A DNA stretch of 64,000 bases from positions 68,069,084 to 68,133,083 of the forward strand of contig CM055099.1 in NCBI GenBank assembly GCA_029204225.1, written 5' to 3'. Below the pieces are notes generated by a model that saw only the letters and a program-made list of their open reading frames with translations, ran no database searches and was not told the DNA's origin. Made by a program: the position numbers and the translations under genes. This DNA comes from Diphasiastrum complanatum. Its lineage: Eukaryota > Streptophyta > Lycopodiopsida > Lycopodiales > Lycopodiaceae. Shown here piece by piece: positions 35,267 to 50,772 of this stretch (position 1 is the first letter of the stretch; each line of letters begins with the position of its first letter).

Positions 35267-38200
35267 CTGTGAGGAGCATAAAGACAACTGAAGTTCAATT
35301 CCTGGATGGAAAATAGGAACATAATTCAGAAAGAATGGATGTGATGCGAAATTCGGGAATACCAGAATCCAACGTTACCTGATCCATAGACATTTTATCG
35401 ATTGAATACAATAATTCCGGATCAACTCCTTTCTTAAGAACCTGTAAATCAAGGCTTAGTAGCAAAGAGAATTAGTGCCATAAAAGAATGTTGTCAGATA
35501 AGTATTATCTACTAAAATTGCCTTAAAACGACAAGAACACATGAAATTGTAACTTACGTCGGACTTGATTGCTCGAACAACAGAATTGAAGCTAGATGCT
35601 CCTTTCACAAGCATCTTATTACGATTCATAAAGTTCTGCAAAAGAATGGTTTTAAGAATGCTCGGTAAGGCAGCATAAGACTGAAACGAGCATTTTGGTT
35701 CAAATAATGTTATAATAAGCTGACGATAAATGTAGAAAAGTATTAAGGCCAGCGTGACGTCATGAAAGCTCACGATCAATCATCAATGCATCTCTTCTAT
35801 TGCCAGCTTGTGCCTTCTAAGCTTAACATTTTAAAATCCCTCGTGTTAAACATGGTCACTAAGCTTTTCTACTACGTACTGACAGTGGCAGAGGTTGACT
35901 TGGAAAAGAGGAAAGTCTCAACCGTTCAACTTCACTAAAAAAGCAAGAAGATGACAGCACTGGTTTCTGATCTTAAAGATTTAAATACTAGCATGTACAT
36001 TTCCAAGGATTTGGTCTTTAAGGTTCCTGATATCATCTTCCTGTTGTTGTTGCTGCTCTACTGCCGATGAGTTCTGCCTCTGCAACCGACCAATCAGCTT
36101 TGTCAGAGCATCACGCTCTCCTGATAAAAGCTGACTTGCATGCTCAAGATCCGAAATGCGTTGCTTATCCCATTCTCCAGAATCAACAATTCGTGCTAAT
36201 CTGTTGCACTCAGCTCTTGTCCTCTCATTTTCTTTCTCAATAACAGTAACGTAGTTCTGAAGGCTGACCATCTTCTTGTGTGCTTGAATCTGCAGATGAA
36301 AAAGCCCCTTAACCATAGTTCCATGACATGACAGCTCAATTTGATTGAAAAGCAATGAATTCTAGGACACAACCATTAACGTTATTTCTGTCCAGTTGAC
36401 TGTTTTTCTCATAAACTAATAATATGCTGAACGTTGAGCGCAGAATAATAAGTCTCAGATAACATCTCAAATTGCATGATTATAGATCTTAAGTTTTTGT
36501 CATGGACAAGCAATTTCAGATCCAAATAGCACTGAAGGCGGTCTCAGATAAAAGGGTACCAAGTGCATTTCCAAAAATTAAAACCCACACCCCCCCACCC
36601 CCAAAAAAAAAAACACACACACACACACCTACCCAAGAGATCATAAGGCTTTCACACAAGGCCATCAAATGGAGGCAAGAGCTATAAATGCAAAATTTGA
36701 ATTGTGCTAATGTAGGATAGTTACCGTCGACTATTGGTGAGGTGAGTACGTCGTCACGCTTGAGGATGAAAACTGCATAAATGCCTGTGCCCATTCTTTC
36801 GTCACTGGCAATTCAGCAATTCATTGGAAGTTTTTTGAAATTTGGGGCTGCTTCCTCTCAATTTGTGAATGGGACATGCTCCTGCGAGAGACCCCCAACC
36901 ACCCCCTCCTCCCCCCCCCCCCCCCCAACCGTTGGCCGTGTCTCAAATCCCCGAAAAATGGGATCAGGCCCTTACTCGCACATCACGTGAAAGGGAGGCC
37001 AAGTGGCCTCCACCAATCAATGGAGAGTACTTGTGGCCCTTTTCGCTTAACCACTCTAATTGTCACATTGGAGTATAGTTGGACCGATCTGTGGAAATTG
37101 CAGATCTTGTAGCAACCTTTTATCTAGCACAATTCATACGATCCATCACATTATCGATCTGCAGTAAGGGAAATCAATTTCTTGTGGTCATTCTATTTAG
37201 TTTTCTATAATCAACACAGAGGTGCAAGCCTCCGCCACCCTAAACAATAAAAAGGACCAATAATAATTAGAGAAATAATGGAAGTACTCAAGGGGCCTAG
37301 AAGGAATTTTTAACTACTACAAATTGTGGCTGCCGCTCTTGAGATTACCAAGGGATATTTGGAAGCATAAATAGCCTAGAGTGGGATTACCAGTGTGGAG
37401 GTGCCTAGTTACATATCTTGAAATTTGGAATCCACAGATATTGGGCAGAACTCGTGAAAGGCCATCTTCTGGTTTTCACTCCTGATTTTTGGGTGCTTCC
37501 TCCAATTCTTTTTGACTGATGGTATTTCTTGGATCATGTGCCTAATTCCAGGTGAGGCTTGCCAAGCTCTAGCTAAAAGATCCATCAATCAATTGGCATG
37601 GATGTGTTCTTGGTCAAACTTCAATTCTAATTAGACTTCATTTGTATTTAGAATTCAATATTTTATGTTCTTTCTGTTCTGCAGTAATTTGCCATTTTTT
37701 GTTATGAATCATCAAATGGCTGTAGGTTTGGTACATGACAGTTTGGTATCAGGATATTGATACTGACCTAGATTTATAGATTCCAACTCGATTTTGCTGA
37801 TTATGTGCTGTTTCCTCTGCCCTACCACAGCAACGTTTGCATCCCCCCTCTGCAACGCAGCAGCGGTGGCGACGTCGGCGGCCTCGCTCTCTTCTTCTTC
37901 TCCTTCTTTGTTATCAAGATGCTGATCTCCACATATTTGCACCAGTGCATCGACATGCACAGTTATTGTCGGAGGATCTCAAAGGCCGGAGCAGGGCAGC
38001 GAGGTCGAGGCGAGGGGAGATGAGAGACGGCATACTGTGGTCTTTGTTGATGCATGCATGATACAGCCCTTGCCCATATCTGTACGAATTCTGAGAATGT
38101 TTGATATGTCCCACTGCATGCAAAAAGCTAATGCAGATTGCAAGGCTTGAAATGTTATGACCTGCACACACGCAAGAGGAGCACCAATCATCATCGCTCC

Positions 38201-41200
38201 AGACATGAAAGACTTATTTGGAACCAGCTGCCAAGCCATAAAGCAAAAACGGAGATCTTCCCATGCGTCTAATCTGACTTCTGTTGTGGCTACTCAAAAC
38301 TCGATGCCTGCCCCATTTATTTCGACCTCCAGGCAATTTACCCTTATATGCACTATTTTTTTAAAATTTGCCAAAAAAAAAAAACAATGCATGTTTCAAG
38401 AAAAAAAGTGAGCCACATTCTGAAACGCAACATTCCGTTTCGGAACAAGGGCATGTATGATTCCCACAATCGTTGCTCCCTCGTACTTTCTTTGGCCCAT
38501 AACTTGTAGTGTCTAGAGTCAAAAGGCCACACACATAGATATCTATGTGTGTAGATACACCTTGCATCCAAGGGTAGTTGTAGCCTACAAGCTACCTGGC
38601 TAAGCTTCTTAATGAATAGCCATGGTCCACAATACCTAGGAGATATCTTGGCACACTTTCACACGTATAGCACCTTTGACTTGGAAGGGACTAGTAAATG
38701 TACCCAATCTCCGGTTTCAAATTCTCAGTAGATACTGTTCTCACAAGCATAAGTTTCTAACCTAACCACTGCCTTCGACATATTAGCTTGTGCTATCTCT
38801 AGCTTATGTTGCATTTGAGTCAAAAACTTCGCAACATTGGGGGCACCCTACGTGAAATTCCTCTGGTCACTTGGCTAACTAGCCTATAACCATAGTTGAG
38901 ATCAAAAGGTCTCGGGCCTATGGATGCATGTCTCTTATCGTTATACACAAACTCTACTCTAAGGGTAAATGCTTCACCCAGTTTGCTACATACTATTAAC
39001 ATAAGCTCGAAGCATGTCTTTCAAGATCTGCCTAACCCTCTCTATTTATGAGGATGCTCAATACTACTCATTCACAACTGTGTTCCCAGCTTAGGGAACA
39101 CCTTTTTCCAAAAGTTTCTTGTAAACTTGAGATCCTTGTCAAGCACTACTAAGAACTTTGAAAGTCCATACAGCCTGACCACATTCTAGATAACAACTCG
39201 AGTACTTGTAGGATTGTGACCTTCTTGGTCATTGCGATGAAATGGGCCATCTTGGAAAAAAATGGCTACCACTACCATAATGGGATTGAACCAACCTTGG
39301 GTCCTAGGTAGATCAACAATGAAATCCATAGAGATGCCTTTTCATCTTGCTATAGGTATCTCAAGTGGATGTAACAAGCCCCAAAGACTTACTCTCTCAT
39401 CCTTGTTCACTTGAAAAGGTATGCAATACTAGACATGCTTTCCAAAAAAAATGTCAACTTAGTAGCTTGCTAGTCTTATCAAACAAACCCTGAGGTAATT
39501 GGCCATACCGAGGTCATATTCGAGCTAGTTGGATAAAGCTCCAACATTGTGGATGATAAATGCAGAATTGTGAAAAAAGAAGATCAGATATACAAGCTCA
39601 CCAACCTCCTTTATAAGGGAGAATAGCAATTTAAGGTTGGTAGCATATCTAGCACTCGACACCTTCAACAGGTCCCACTCCAACAAAATCCCTAAAGCCA
39701 AGCTGGAAGGGAGGCAAGTATATGCTCTAATGGATAGTAGAAAAACTCATCTTTTTTTACAAGAAGCTGTAAATGCATGGGATATCATTCATATGACTCC
39801 TCGGGTTATACAAAATCCACATACAAGTTGAAAAATTAATGCTTGTGATAACGTTGTAATGCCTACTAAGGCTTCAAATGGCGAGTTATGATTTATGAAG
39901 TACTTCCCATGCAATTGATATAAGGCCTATAGATATTGACCTGCCTAGAAAATGTTGGAGATGTTATGATCAAATTCAAAGAAGGAAAATCAAGTTTTTA
40001 ACGAAGGTAAGAATCATGAATTGATGAGCTACAGGCGCAAGCAAACATCATTTGTTCTACAACATCACTCTAGAAAAGGCTCAAAGACTATAAAGGAAAA
40101 AGTGGAAATATTTTTACTTGCAATTGAAGTGGAAGAAAGGCAAGTTAGGGAGATGAAATAACTTACGTAATTTAGTACGAAAGCATTTGAGTTGGTGCAA
40201 AAAAGTGTTTCTTAATGTTGAAGTGAATGTTTATAGGATCTAGCAGAACCCTAAAATAGAAGCCTCAAGTGCCTAGAAGCCTCTATTTTAGGGTTACTAA
40301 TAGATCCTATAAACATTCATTCTTCAGCTTATAATTAGCAAGTGCTTGGGCATTTTGTGGGACTCTAGCCATTGATTCTATGGGATGCTATTTGCCATTC
40401 TTTAGAGGAGATTGTTAGAATTTTTCATGTATTGTCAATTTATATGTCAATGATGCTAAAAATTGTGATTCAGCTCATAACCACCCTGCTATTCAGTTGG
40501 AACCAAGGGCCAAGGTAGTAAACCAACAGCAAAGAAGTTGTCCCAAAAAGATAAAGGAGCTCCACAGATTATAGAAGAGATACTTGTGCAAGGCTTTAAT
40601 TACCCAACCAATTCTGTGCATACTTCGCCAATGTTGTTGCTAAAAAAAGAGGGTCTTTTAGATTTTGATGTGCTCGGTCATTGTTAAATTCAGTAATATT
40701 TCATCCAGAACTGCTGCCCAATTCCCTGGTTGATCTTATGTTTAGATGTTTTCAGGGATGCCAGTGTATCTACCAAAATAGATTTGTTGTGAATCAACGA
40801 ATTGATATAAAAAAGGAGGATTAGCACAAGATAGCTTCATGCTAGATGGGGACCCATTATGATTTCAAAGTCATGCCTTTTGGATCAACCATGCTCTTAA
40901 TATGTTCCAGGCTTCAATGAATCGGACCTTCGAACCGTGTTTTTACTTCGTACGTGTGATGATATTGTGGTGTGCATTAAGACGATAAATGAACATATAA
41001 ACCATTTGGAGACAATACTTGTTGTGAGAAACCAACTTTTTGCAAATACATCAAAATGAGTTTTATCTCAAGATGAAGTAAATTACCTTGAACAAATTGT
41101 AACTATGAAAGGCTTCATATTGGATCCAAAACAAACCTGGAAAGTACCTGCAACATGTACCTTTAAGGAGTTTCCATGAATTTACATTGTATTAGAATCT

Positions 41201-44200
41201 ATATATACTTACAGCACCTCTCACATATTTCCAAGAAAGATATGTTAACTTAGAGTGATGATAGTCACTCCAGTTTTGAGAATTCGAAGAAAGGCCTCAT
41301 AACGACAGCCTTAATAGTGCAACCCAACTTCTGTTTTCCAATCAAGGTGCATGCAATTGCAGGTCTATTAGGAACTATATTGAGTCAACTTGAAACTGTG
41401 ATTGCTTATGAGAGGAGGAAGCTCAAAAATCATGAGATGTCATATCTTACTAATGATAAAGGGTTGTTAGCCATAGTCCATGCCTTGCAAAGGATGGAGT
41501 CACTGGTTGGTTTAAAATTCCAGTTGATGTGCTTGGTTAGTTTAGTTTTCATGGTTTCGTCGCTATGAACAACTTTGCTTTTTGTTCTGTCGAGATCCGA
41601 CGTCGTTTGGATAGGTATTGGGCCTTGTATGCATGCTAAGAGGCTTGAAATTTTTACAGTTCTCTAATTTTTGGTAGTCGTCCGTGCTTCTAAATCCCGC
41701 TTGACAGATCGAGCACAGAAAACCATCAGAAAATCTGTATTTTCTGACTGTTGAAAAGTACAGTCCATAAAGACTTTTTTGGCCTCTTTGGGAGCCCAAA
41801 TAAAAAAATTTGCAGCCTTTTTGACTGCTCATTTTTTGGTTTTGGAAAACCGAAAAAATAAAATAAAAAAATAAAAAAATCCCACGGGCCCCTCGCGCGC
41901 GCGCCTGCACACGGCCAGAGCAACGGGCGGCTAGAGGAAGGGTGCGGTTTGTTGTTCTAACACAGCAATTACTGGTTTTTCTTGTTGGGAGGAGATATTG
42001 AATTCAAAACCTTTGTTGTATTTAAAGATGTACATAAGTACATCTTGTACTCCATAAGGGGTTGCTACTTGTTTTTGGGCCCATGTGCTTGCTAGGTGGC
42101 GTCCATAAGGTCCGCGACCCAAGAAAGCCAAAAGGGAAGGAAAAAGGTGTGGATGAGAGGTAAAGGCTCCATCCTCACCATTGAGGAGCTTAATCATGGC
42201 CTAGTCTCCTTGAGTTGTTGTTTCAAGCTCCCTAAGTCACTTTGTAGCGAAGCTCTTGCCGTTTTTCTTCGTTTTCTATGTTAGTGCACCGTGGACCCTA
42301 TTTTGCCCTCGGGTGAAGGACCGTCTTCACCACCTCCTCCTCTTGACTTAGACACTAATCAGCTTGTATAGGCCTTGAACTCCTTGCAAAACCAAATCTT
42401 GGAGATGCAATCTAGGCATGCCATGGCCGAGCAAGAGTGGCATTCTTCAACACACTCGTGGTCCGCCAACCTTTACCCCATGTTTAATCCAGATTTCTTT
42501 TTGGGTGAAAAGAAGGACCGACATCCTGATGTTGTACTTTCGTGGCTCGATCAATGGAATAATCATTTTTCCATGTGCCACCTGCCGGATAGTACAAAGA
42601 TCACGATTGCCCTCATGTTTTTATGTAGTAAGGCGTAGATGTGGTGGCAGGATCTGAAGGAAAGGGCTGGTGCAACATCCACGTAGGATGCCTTCCAGGA
42701 AGCCTTTAAAACGGCTTTCGTACCGGTCCTGGATGATTTTGAGCATTGGCGATGTTTCACCATCGTGCAGATGGGTAGTAGGCCGTTAGACTCCTACATT
42801 CAAGAGTTCCAAGAGATTTTACCTCGATTCGCCTCGCAAATCGACCCTATTTTAATAAAGCTACATATTATTTTGGGGCTTCCAAAGGAATTTCAACTAG
42901 AAGTCCGGCGTAACCAACCGCAGACTATTGTTTCCTTTTTGCATAATGACTCATTGGTTGAACTAAAAGGCAATGTAAATAGGCCTTCTGATCCTATGAT
43001 TTCTACTTTAGAAGTTGTTGAATATTTGAAAGACTCTGGTAATAAAGTTTATCTTTGCTTTTTAAAAGATGAAGTCTATGTGGATGACCGTGCAGTTTAG
43101 AGTCTAAATATTGATTTATCGCATTTGCCTTTGAATGTGTTTATAAATAATCCCTTAAGTGTTAATCCACCTGAAGGAAAAATATTTAACAAACTTAGGC
43201 AGTATAGCGATATTTTTTCTGATAAACTACCTGATGGCCTACCTCCCCAAAGGAGTGTCGAGTCTCGACCATCAGATAGAGTTACTTTCCGGTAACCAAC
43301 CTATATCTCTTTTTCCATACAGGGTTAGCTTAATGGAAGAGGATGAAATTTCTAGCAATTACAAGAACTTCTTAGGATGGGCCATATTCGGCCTAGTAAG
43401 TCCCCTTGAGGAGCACCAATCCTTTTGGTTAGTAAAAAGGATGGCAGCACACGTTTGTGTGGTGACTTTAAAAAGTTAAATGATTTAACCTTCAAGAACA
43501 AATATCCCTTACCTAGAATAGATGATCTAATGGATGTATGAATAGAGCTAAGAATTTCTCCAAGATTGACCTTAGATCAGGATACCATCAGATAAGGATT
43601 AGGAACGAAGGTGTTCCTAAGACTGGATTTCGATCCAGGTACGGCCGTTATGAGTTTTTAGTTTTACCTTTTGGACTCCACGAATGCGCCTGCCACTTTC
43701 CAGCAGATGATGAACGATATTCTTCGTCCATATTTGGGAAAGTTTGTGGTGGTGTATTTGGACAACATATTAATTTATAGTCGGACCCTTGAGGAGCATG
43801 AAGAGCATCTTCGTATTGTCTTGGATCTTCTAAGACAAGAAAAGCTCTATGCTAAGGAGTCTAAATGTAAGTTCTTTCAAACTAAACTCAAATACCTGGG
43901 CCATGTCATATCTGATAAAGGTCTTGAAATCAATTATGATGAAGTTCGTAAGGTATGAGAATGGCCGCGACCGCAGACAATTCGTGATGTGAAATCCCTT
44001 TTGGGCTTCACAGGTTTCTTTCACAGGTTCATTATGGACTATGGCTTAATAGCATTGCCCCTAACAAACGTTCTTAAGGGGTGAAGAAAAAATGTAGCCG
44101 CAGAAAAAGTCCATTGATAAGATGGACTGATGAAATGCATGAAGTTTTGAGACTCTCAAGCATTGTGTTTCTACCAATATTTTTAAATTGCATGGACTAC

Positions 44201-47200
44201 CAAAGGAAATAGCGTGTGACAGAGATCCAAGATTTGCTAAATAGTACACATTGTCGATCCTAACCGACCCCTTTGTGGTGGATACGGATGCTAGCGACTT
44301 TGTTGTAGGAGCGGCCCTTTCTCAAGATGGTAGACCAGTTGCTTTTGAAAGCAAGAAGCTAGATCTTGCTTAGACGAGGTATTCTACCTATGAGAAGGAG
44401 CTTTTTGCAGTCATTCACGCGCTAAAAATCTGGAGGCATTATCTCTATGGTGCCAGATTTAGGGTGATGACTAATCACCAATCCCTTAAGTACATTTGTG
44501 ATGTCAAGGACCTTCGTGCTCGTAAGGCCAGATGGTCGGAACTCATTCACGAGTTTGTGTTCGACATAAGGTATCGTAAAGGTATGTCAAACAATGTTGT
44601 CGATGCCTTGAGTCGGATTGGAGAGATTAATTATTTATGCTATGCTGAAATCCAATCTGATTTGTATCTTTCACTTCGGGATCTTTGTCGAACTGATGGG
44701 TTTTTCGATCGCATCTGGCTAGATGTCCTTACGGGAAATTCTAGATCTAGTGGGAGGCAGGATCCCAAGCAATCCCGAAGGACAAAATACTTGAAGACTA
44801 TTCCATAAGGAATGGCCTGCTTTTCCGTAAGGGAAAGGTTTGTGTGCTGGATAGGGAGGACTTGTGGGCCCAAATCCTACAGCAGTGTCATGAAAATCCT
44901 TGTGTTGGTCACCCAGGCATACAGAGAGGACATTTGACCTTGTCAGGCATAATTTCTTCTGGCCAAAAATGAAAGGTCATGTCGAGGCATACGTCAAAGT
45001 TGTGAACAATGCCAACAAAATAAAGCAAAAAGACTCAAAGTTGCGGGTCTTTTACATCCTTAGGAAATTCCCAACCAGAAATGGGAAAGTATTTCAATGG
45101 ATTTTGTCATTGGATTCCCTAAAACCAGGAGTGGTCACGATGCCATTGGGGTGGTGGTTGACAGGCTAACCAAGATGGCGCAATTGTCAAGGCATCTGAG
45201 CTAGCCCAACTTTTCGTTGAAAAGTTGTTCAAATTGTATGGCTTGCCGAATGATATTTTTAGTGACCGTGACTCCAAATTCAATGGCAAGTTCTGGCAGT
45301 CAGTATTTGATAAACTTGAAACAACCCTTAGTCTTAGTTTTTCAGATCACCCAGAATCTGATAGGCAGATAGAACACATCAACCAGACGTTGGAAAAGCA
45401 TGAAAACCGCTCAGAATAGAGCTCAATTTTATGCTAACCGCGGTCGCTCACCTCGAGAAATTGAGGTCGGAACGTGGGTGTATCTTAAAATCCCTAAGGA
45501 TTCAGAGGTACTTCGGACGGGAAAATGTCATAAGCTATCTCCACGATATAGCGGTCCTTACAAGGTTGTAAAAAAAATCAACTGGGTCGCTTATCAGCTA
45601 GATCTTTCGATTGGGGTTGGGGTTCATCCTATTTTCTATGTAAGTTGTTTGAAAGAGCAACTTAGTCGGAATGATTCCCTAATTCCGGAAGGTGAACTGT
45701 TTGAGTTGGAGGATCTGTCTACCTTTGTGCCTAACGTGCCTGAAAAGGTGGTTGACGTTCGTCATCACCAGCTGAGAAACCATTTGGTTTTTGAATTTCT
45801 GGTACGTTGAAAAAGTAAGTCAGATGATGAGGACACTTGGGAGAGAGAGGACTATTTAAGGCTGAATTTCCCTGGTTCGATGATGGGGATTCTAACAGAT
45901 TTACAATTAAATTGTTATCAAATCAACATCAGATCAGATTGGGCACATGACAGCTTCATATTGCTGCTGTAACTTCTGAATTTCTTGTCATGACTGGTCT
46001 TTAGTAAGGAAAAGTTACAAATAAGCACCAATTTTAAGAGCTCAAGAGAAGATACCAAAGACATGTCTGTGAAATGTAAAAGCAATCTGTAAAAGAAAAA
46101 ACGTTGACTCTATTTTGTATGAGCAGTTACTGATGATACGCAAAGTATTTTTAGATATAATCATGTTGAATCATTGCCTTGGAAAATAAAAGTACCTGCA
46201 TAAAATAGATCCAAGCTTCTATTGATACTTTGAGTTTCCTACCCATCGCTTTTTTCAAAGCTCGATCCAAAGTCTTTCTCCTCCACTTTCTGGTCTCGCA
46301 GGTAGTCAGGAAAGTAATAAAAGACCTCCATAACCGACATTTTCCTATTTTCTGAGCTATATTTTGCAGACGTGTTCTTTTATCTGTGTTGTTCGTCCAG
46401 AAAGTTATCCACTTCACAAATGCTATTGCTGATTGGCACCTTTGGATCCTTCTTGCACAATGTCTTAGGAATGTTTTCTTTCCCTTCTTAAACTCCACCG
46501 CTTCAAGCCAATTGTGAAAGCATTTTGCTAATTTTTGCTTGTGTCTTCGTTCAGCTACTTTTCTAAGTTAAGGCAAAAAGGGTGTGATAACTATGAGATT
46601 GTTCAAACTGCAATAAGATGAGAAACTTTGACTAAATTTGAAGTTTGAATATATCACAACTTTGCATGAGATGTTTTGCCAAGTATTACTCACTGGTGCA
46701 AGTGTTGTGCATCTAGAAAAGCTTGCCATCCTTGCAAAGCTAAAATCATCACTTTTTTGGATGCATCTGCAGTCAATTGTTGACACCATGCATTTTTTGC
46801 TTTAATCAGAGCCAAACCATCCTGAGAATACGATGAAGAATGAAAATCAAGCTAGATTCTTTGCAAAAGGAAGCAAGCCTCAATACGAAGAAATGAGTGG
46901 ACTTCCAAATATAATTGATGCTAGTTGGAATACTCAAATTGCAAAGTTTTCCATTTCACAAAGACATTATAGAGTAGCTTAAAAACAAATATTGTGTTGT
47001 TGATACCAAGAAGATTAGTAAGTAGAAACAATGGAGAATCAATTAGTCAAAGATATTTGTACCAATGGGTGATTATATTATACTCTTTTCTCAATAAGCT
47101 TTTTGATTGAAACATTAAACTACCAAGAATAATATTAAGTAGGAAATGTTGAAGCAACATTTCTCGTCAGAGATATCTTTACCAATAGCTTATTGTGCTA

Positions 47201-49721
47201 TTCTACTTTATCAATATGCTCATTCCATTTTCCAATATTGTAATGAGTATTATGTATGTGCTTTGTGTGATGTTAACAGTATTTCTCTCCATGAGGCTTT
47301 CTGCTGTTGTTATGTGAGACATTGAAAGTATTCATCAATTACTCCACAATCGGCCTTGACACTCCTCATGCTGCGAAAACTCCCACCAGAACATATATCA
47401 TATCAGCACAGAGCACTCATATGTTAATGTATCTTTCCTTCTCCTGATTCTTCAGAACTGCCTTGTTTTTAAGATACTTGGCAGCCAGTCATTGATTTTC
47501 TTGGCACGTAGTTGGTTTTGTGTGGCACCATCTAAAGATGACTTAAAACAGGTTATTCAATTTGATTTCAGAATAAAAAGAAGAAACTATGTTATTCTTC
47601 AAGCTCATTGGGGACGATTCCAGAGAAGTTTTAGCTTACAATCTCACAAAATCGATATCATATAAGTGATGCACCATTTTTGTGTGTAGTTGCATGGTCT
47701 AACTACAAATGCACAAAGTATTGTGCCTTTCCTATTTGACATTCTTATAGAGAAATGCATAAGATTGACACAGATGCAAACAATCAAATAACCAGGGAAA
47801 TTTAGATGACGTAAAATCTTCCTCAGGCTCCTTGACATCAAACGCATTTGAAAAAGTATTGAGCAAGAATTGCCCATGCACGATAGCAGCAGATTCTTGC
47901 TCGTAGATAGTAGCATATAAGAGTTCCAGCATGTGAAATATGATGTAAGACAGCTCCTGGGTAGCCAAGCATTTTATGTTTTAGGAGTTGAATAGTTGAC
48001 AGTTATTTTGAGATGATCTCCATAGTTAAGCCTTGACAAGGTGACTGACTCAAGCAAGAGAATTGACAAGATAGGGACCTTGTGGACCAGTGTGTTCAAC
48101 TATCTGTGGAGCTGTCTCTGCTCATCCAAATAGAAGAATTGACAAGATAGGGACCTAGTGGACCAGTGTGTTCAACTATCTGTGGAGCTGTCTCTGCTCA
48201 TCCAAATAGAAGCACCTCCTTTGGTGAGTTATTCAAGGTGGCCTTTATATGGCCCGATAGTCCCTCTATGGAAGCAAATCGAATGGATCCCATATGAGAT
48301 GTGATGTTGTCCCAGACACCATCCAACACAAGCTTCTGGGAGCACCCAAGAAGCTGACACACCCTCTTCAATTTTGGACCATTGTCTAGATTGTCAAATA
48401 GATTGATCAATCTCCTCAGGCATCCCAACACAAGCGTTAACATCACCCCTCTTTGAACTTGGTTTGTGCTAGTGCCATTAGAGGCATTTGGCGCACCCAT
48501 ACCACTTTTACCTATTTCGAAATTGAGATTAGAGCAATTTCGGATACCTAGGTCCCATTGGGGCATGGCCTTTATGGTAACTCGGCCAATACTTGAAGGT
48601 ATAATAGTTAGGGGCTATTTCTCGTATATAACTCTCCCCAACTTAAAAAACCATTGCCCTCAATGTCGGGCTTACAAAAAATTACAAAATCCTTAAATAC
48701 TAGAAGAAAGGCCCCAAGTGATAGCTTTGGTAATAGCCAATTGTAAAGAAATGTGAAAATAGAACTATCCTAAAAATACCCTAATTCAAGAGGAGAAAAT
48801 GCATGCACTAACGGAGATATTAAAGCAAAGGACATAAGTCGTCACAACAAGTATTCCAAAAGCAACACACAAATATCCATAAAGCATAGTACATCAATTG
48901 TACATCACGCTATAAATGTATCAGTAATGGACAACATGATACTATTGTAAGCCAATGTATCTAAGATAGATGCAAAAATAAAGAAAATAAGATGATCTTG
49001 TAACTAGCATAAGGCACTCAAGAGCCTAAGAATGCCATAAGAAAGTGTCATCGTGCAAGACCCCAACAAATGAGATATTTAAAGCTAGTCGAATAGCCCA
49101 AGAGCACCACAAAAAAATGTCAACTTGGCTACCGTAGCAACAACTAGACAACAACAAAGGCCAAGCAATATGCAACAACTAGGAATGCCAAGGAAACTGA
49201 AGTATAAGTAGATCATACAGCAACCAAGAATGCTAGGAAATTTGCAGCATAAGTAGGTCATCCTGACAAATGGCAATTGGAACGGACACTTGTGCAACAA
49301 ACTCATCTAATATATCCATCAGCATCAGAGCATTCAGGAGCAACACCAAGGCATTTGGCATCAACATCAACATCAACATCAACCTTTATCTGTATATGTG
49401 AATCTAGCTCATAGCATGCAACATCAACATCAACTTGTAAACGTGACACTTATCCACGGGCCACATGTTGGAGGCTACCAAAGGTGGCCTCCAGTGACAA
49501 CCTCCTTAAATGAGGAGGTCAGCCACATGTTGGAGGTAGCACCTACCTCCGACATGTTGTGAAGGGAGCAAATTGGAGTGGTCGGAGGCACAGAATCCGA
49601 AGAGGTAGGAGGCAGCCTCTAGAGGTTGTCTTTTTCAACCTCCACCTCCAGAGGTTATAGTCTACCTCCAGAGGCAAGAGGGAATCTAGGGGCCGAAGAC
49701 ACCCTCTTGCCTCCATCATGT

Positions 49722-49785
<64 letters not shown>

Positions 49786-50678
49786 GCCCAGCGCCGAGCG
49801 GATCTCCATGGCTGCCTAGCGAGGGCCTGTGGCTAGCGATGGCTGCCTAGCATTCTGCTCCATCGCGCCTATTGTCCTCCATCGTGCTCTCTGCTGGCTG
49901 GACCTCTGCTGACGGATCATCTCTGATGGCGGACATTTCCATTTCCATTTCCATCGCTTCACCTGTCTAGCCTCCATCGCTGATCTGCTGCCTCCCCATC
50001 TTTGATTCTACGATCTCTCATAATGCCACGTCGCAAAGGAGCCGTTGCCTCTACTCCTGAATAATCCTCCGTTTCCAGCACGGCTTCAACATCTTCCTTA
50101 CAGCAGATCCGCCTACCCCTTCTCCTTCTATGCATGTTGCAGTTCCTATCTCCCCATCAAACCCTATTCTTGACAATAGTGAAACTACTGTAGCTATTCC
50201 CTTGACTCCAGAAACTCCAGAAGCACCGGTTTCTTTCCCTCCATATGCCTTGGTCAAACTTCTTCAGGATGATCAACTCCGTCTATTTGAATACCTTAAC
50301 AATCACAGAGAGCAACTGGCTTCTCATGATTCTCTGCTTCTAGTGGTGCAATCGCATCTTCAGAAGTTGGATACTTACATTCAAGAACTCAAGAACGAAG
50401 TTGCAGTTATAAAAATTGCCCTCATCTGCCAAATGTTCACTCCACTTATAAGACCCAGAAAATTGGTAGGAGCCAGAGTCTGAGATAGAGAAATGAAGAG
50501 ATGTCCAGTTGAACATGTAAATGGTCTACGCACCATATAATCCTGGCTATATGAATCTCTTCTTAGTTAGTTTTGTTATTTTTCTTTGATGGCACTGATC
50601 CATCTTGTGTCCAACTTTATCTGATGTACTCGTTCGTCTTATATGCCTTTTGGCATGGAAAAGACGTTAATACAGCTT

Positions 50679-50772
<94 letters not shown>

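Larger units (their letters stand above)
36290..46195 (-). other. 9.9-kb intron of the Trp-repeat gene
   Basis: Bounded by donor GTACTT (at 46195) and acceptor CTGCAG (at 36290), phase 0. It holds Ty3 fragments in both orientations, a 112-bp foldback, an (AC)n and a C-rich tract (36583-36630, 36900-36930), and a GC-rich patch at 37800-38030 with no recognisable gene. Confidence 0.7.

Noticed and set aside
37800-38030. GC-rich patch as a CpG-type promoter or exon
   Set aside because: No splice-consistent frame or domain, and it sits in the middle of a transposon-rich intron.
47560-47640. Plus-strand open segment with HWGRFQRSF resembling a Trp repeat
   Set aside because: It is on the opposite strand to the Trp-repeat gene and too short to support.
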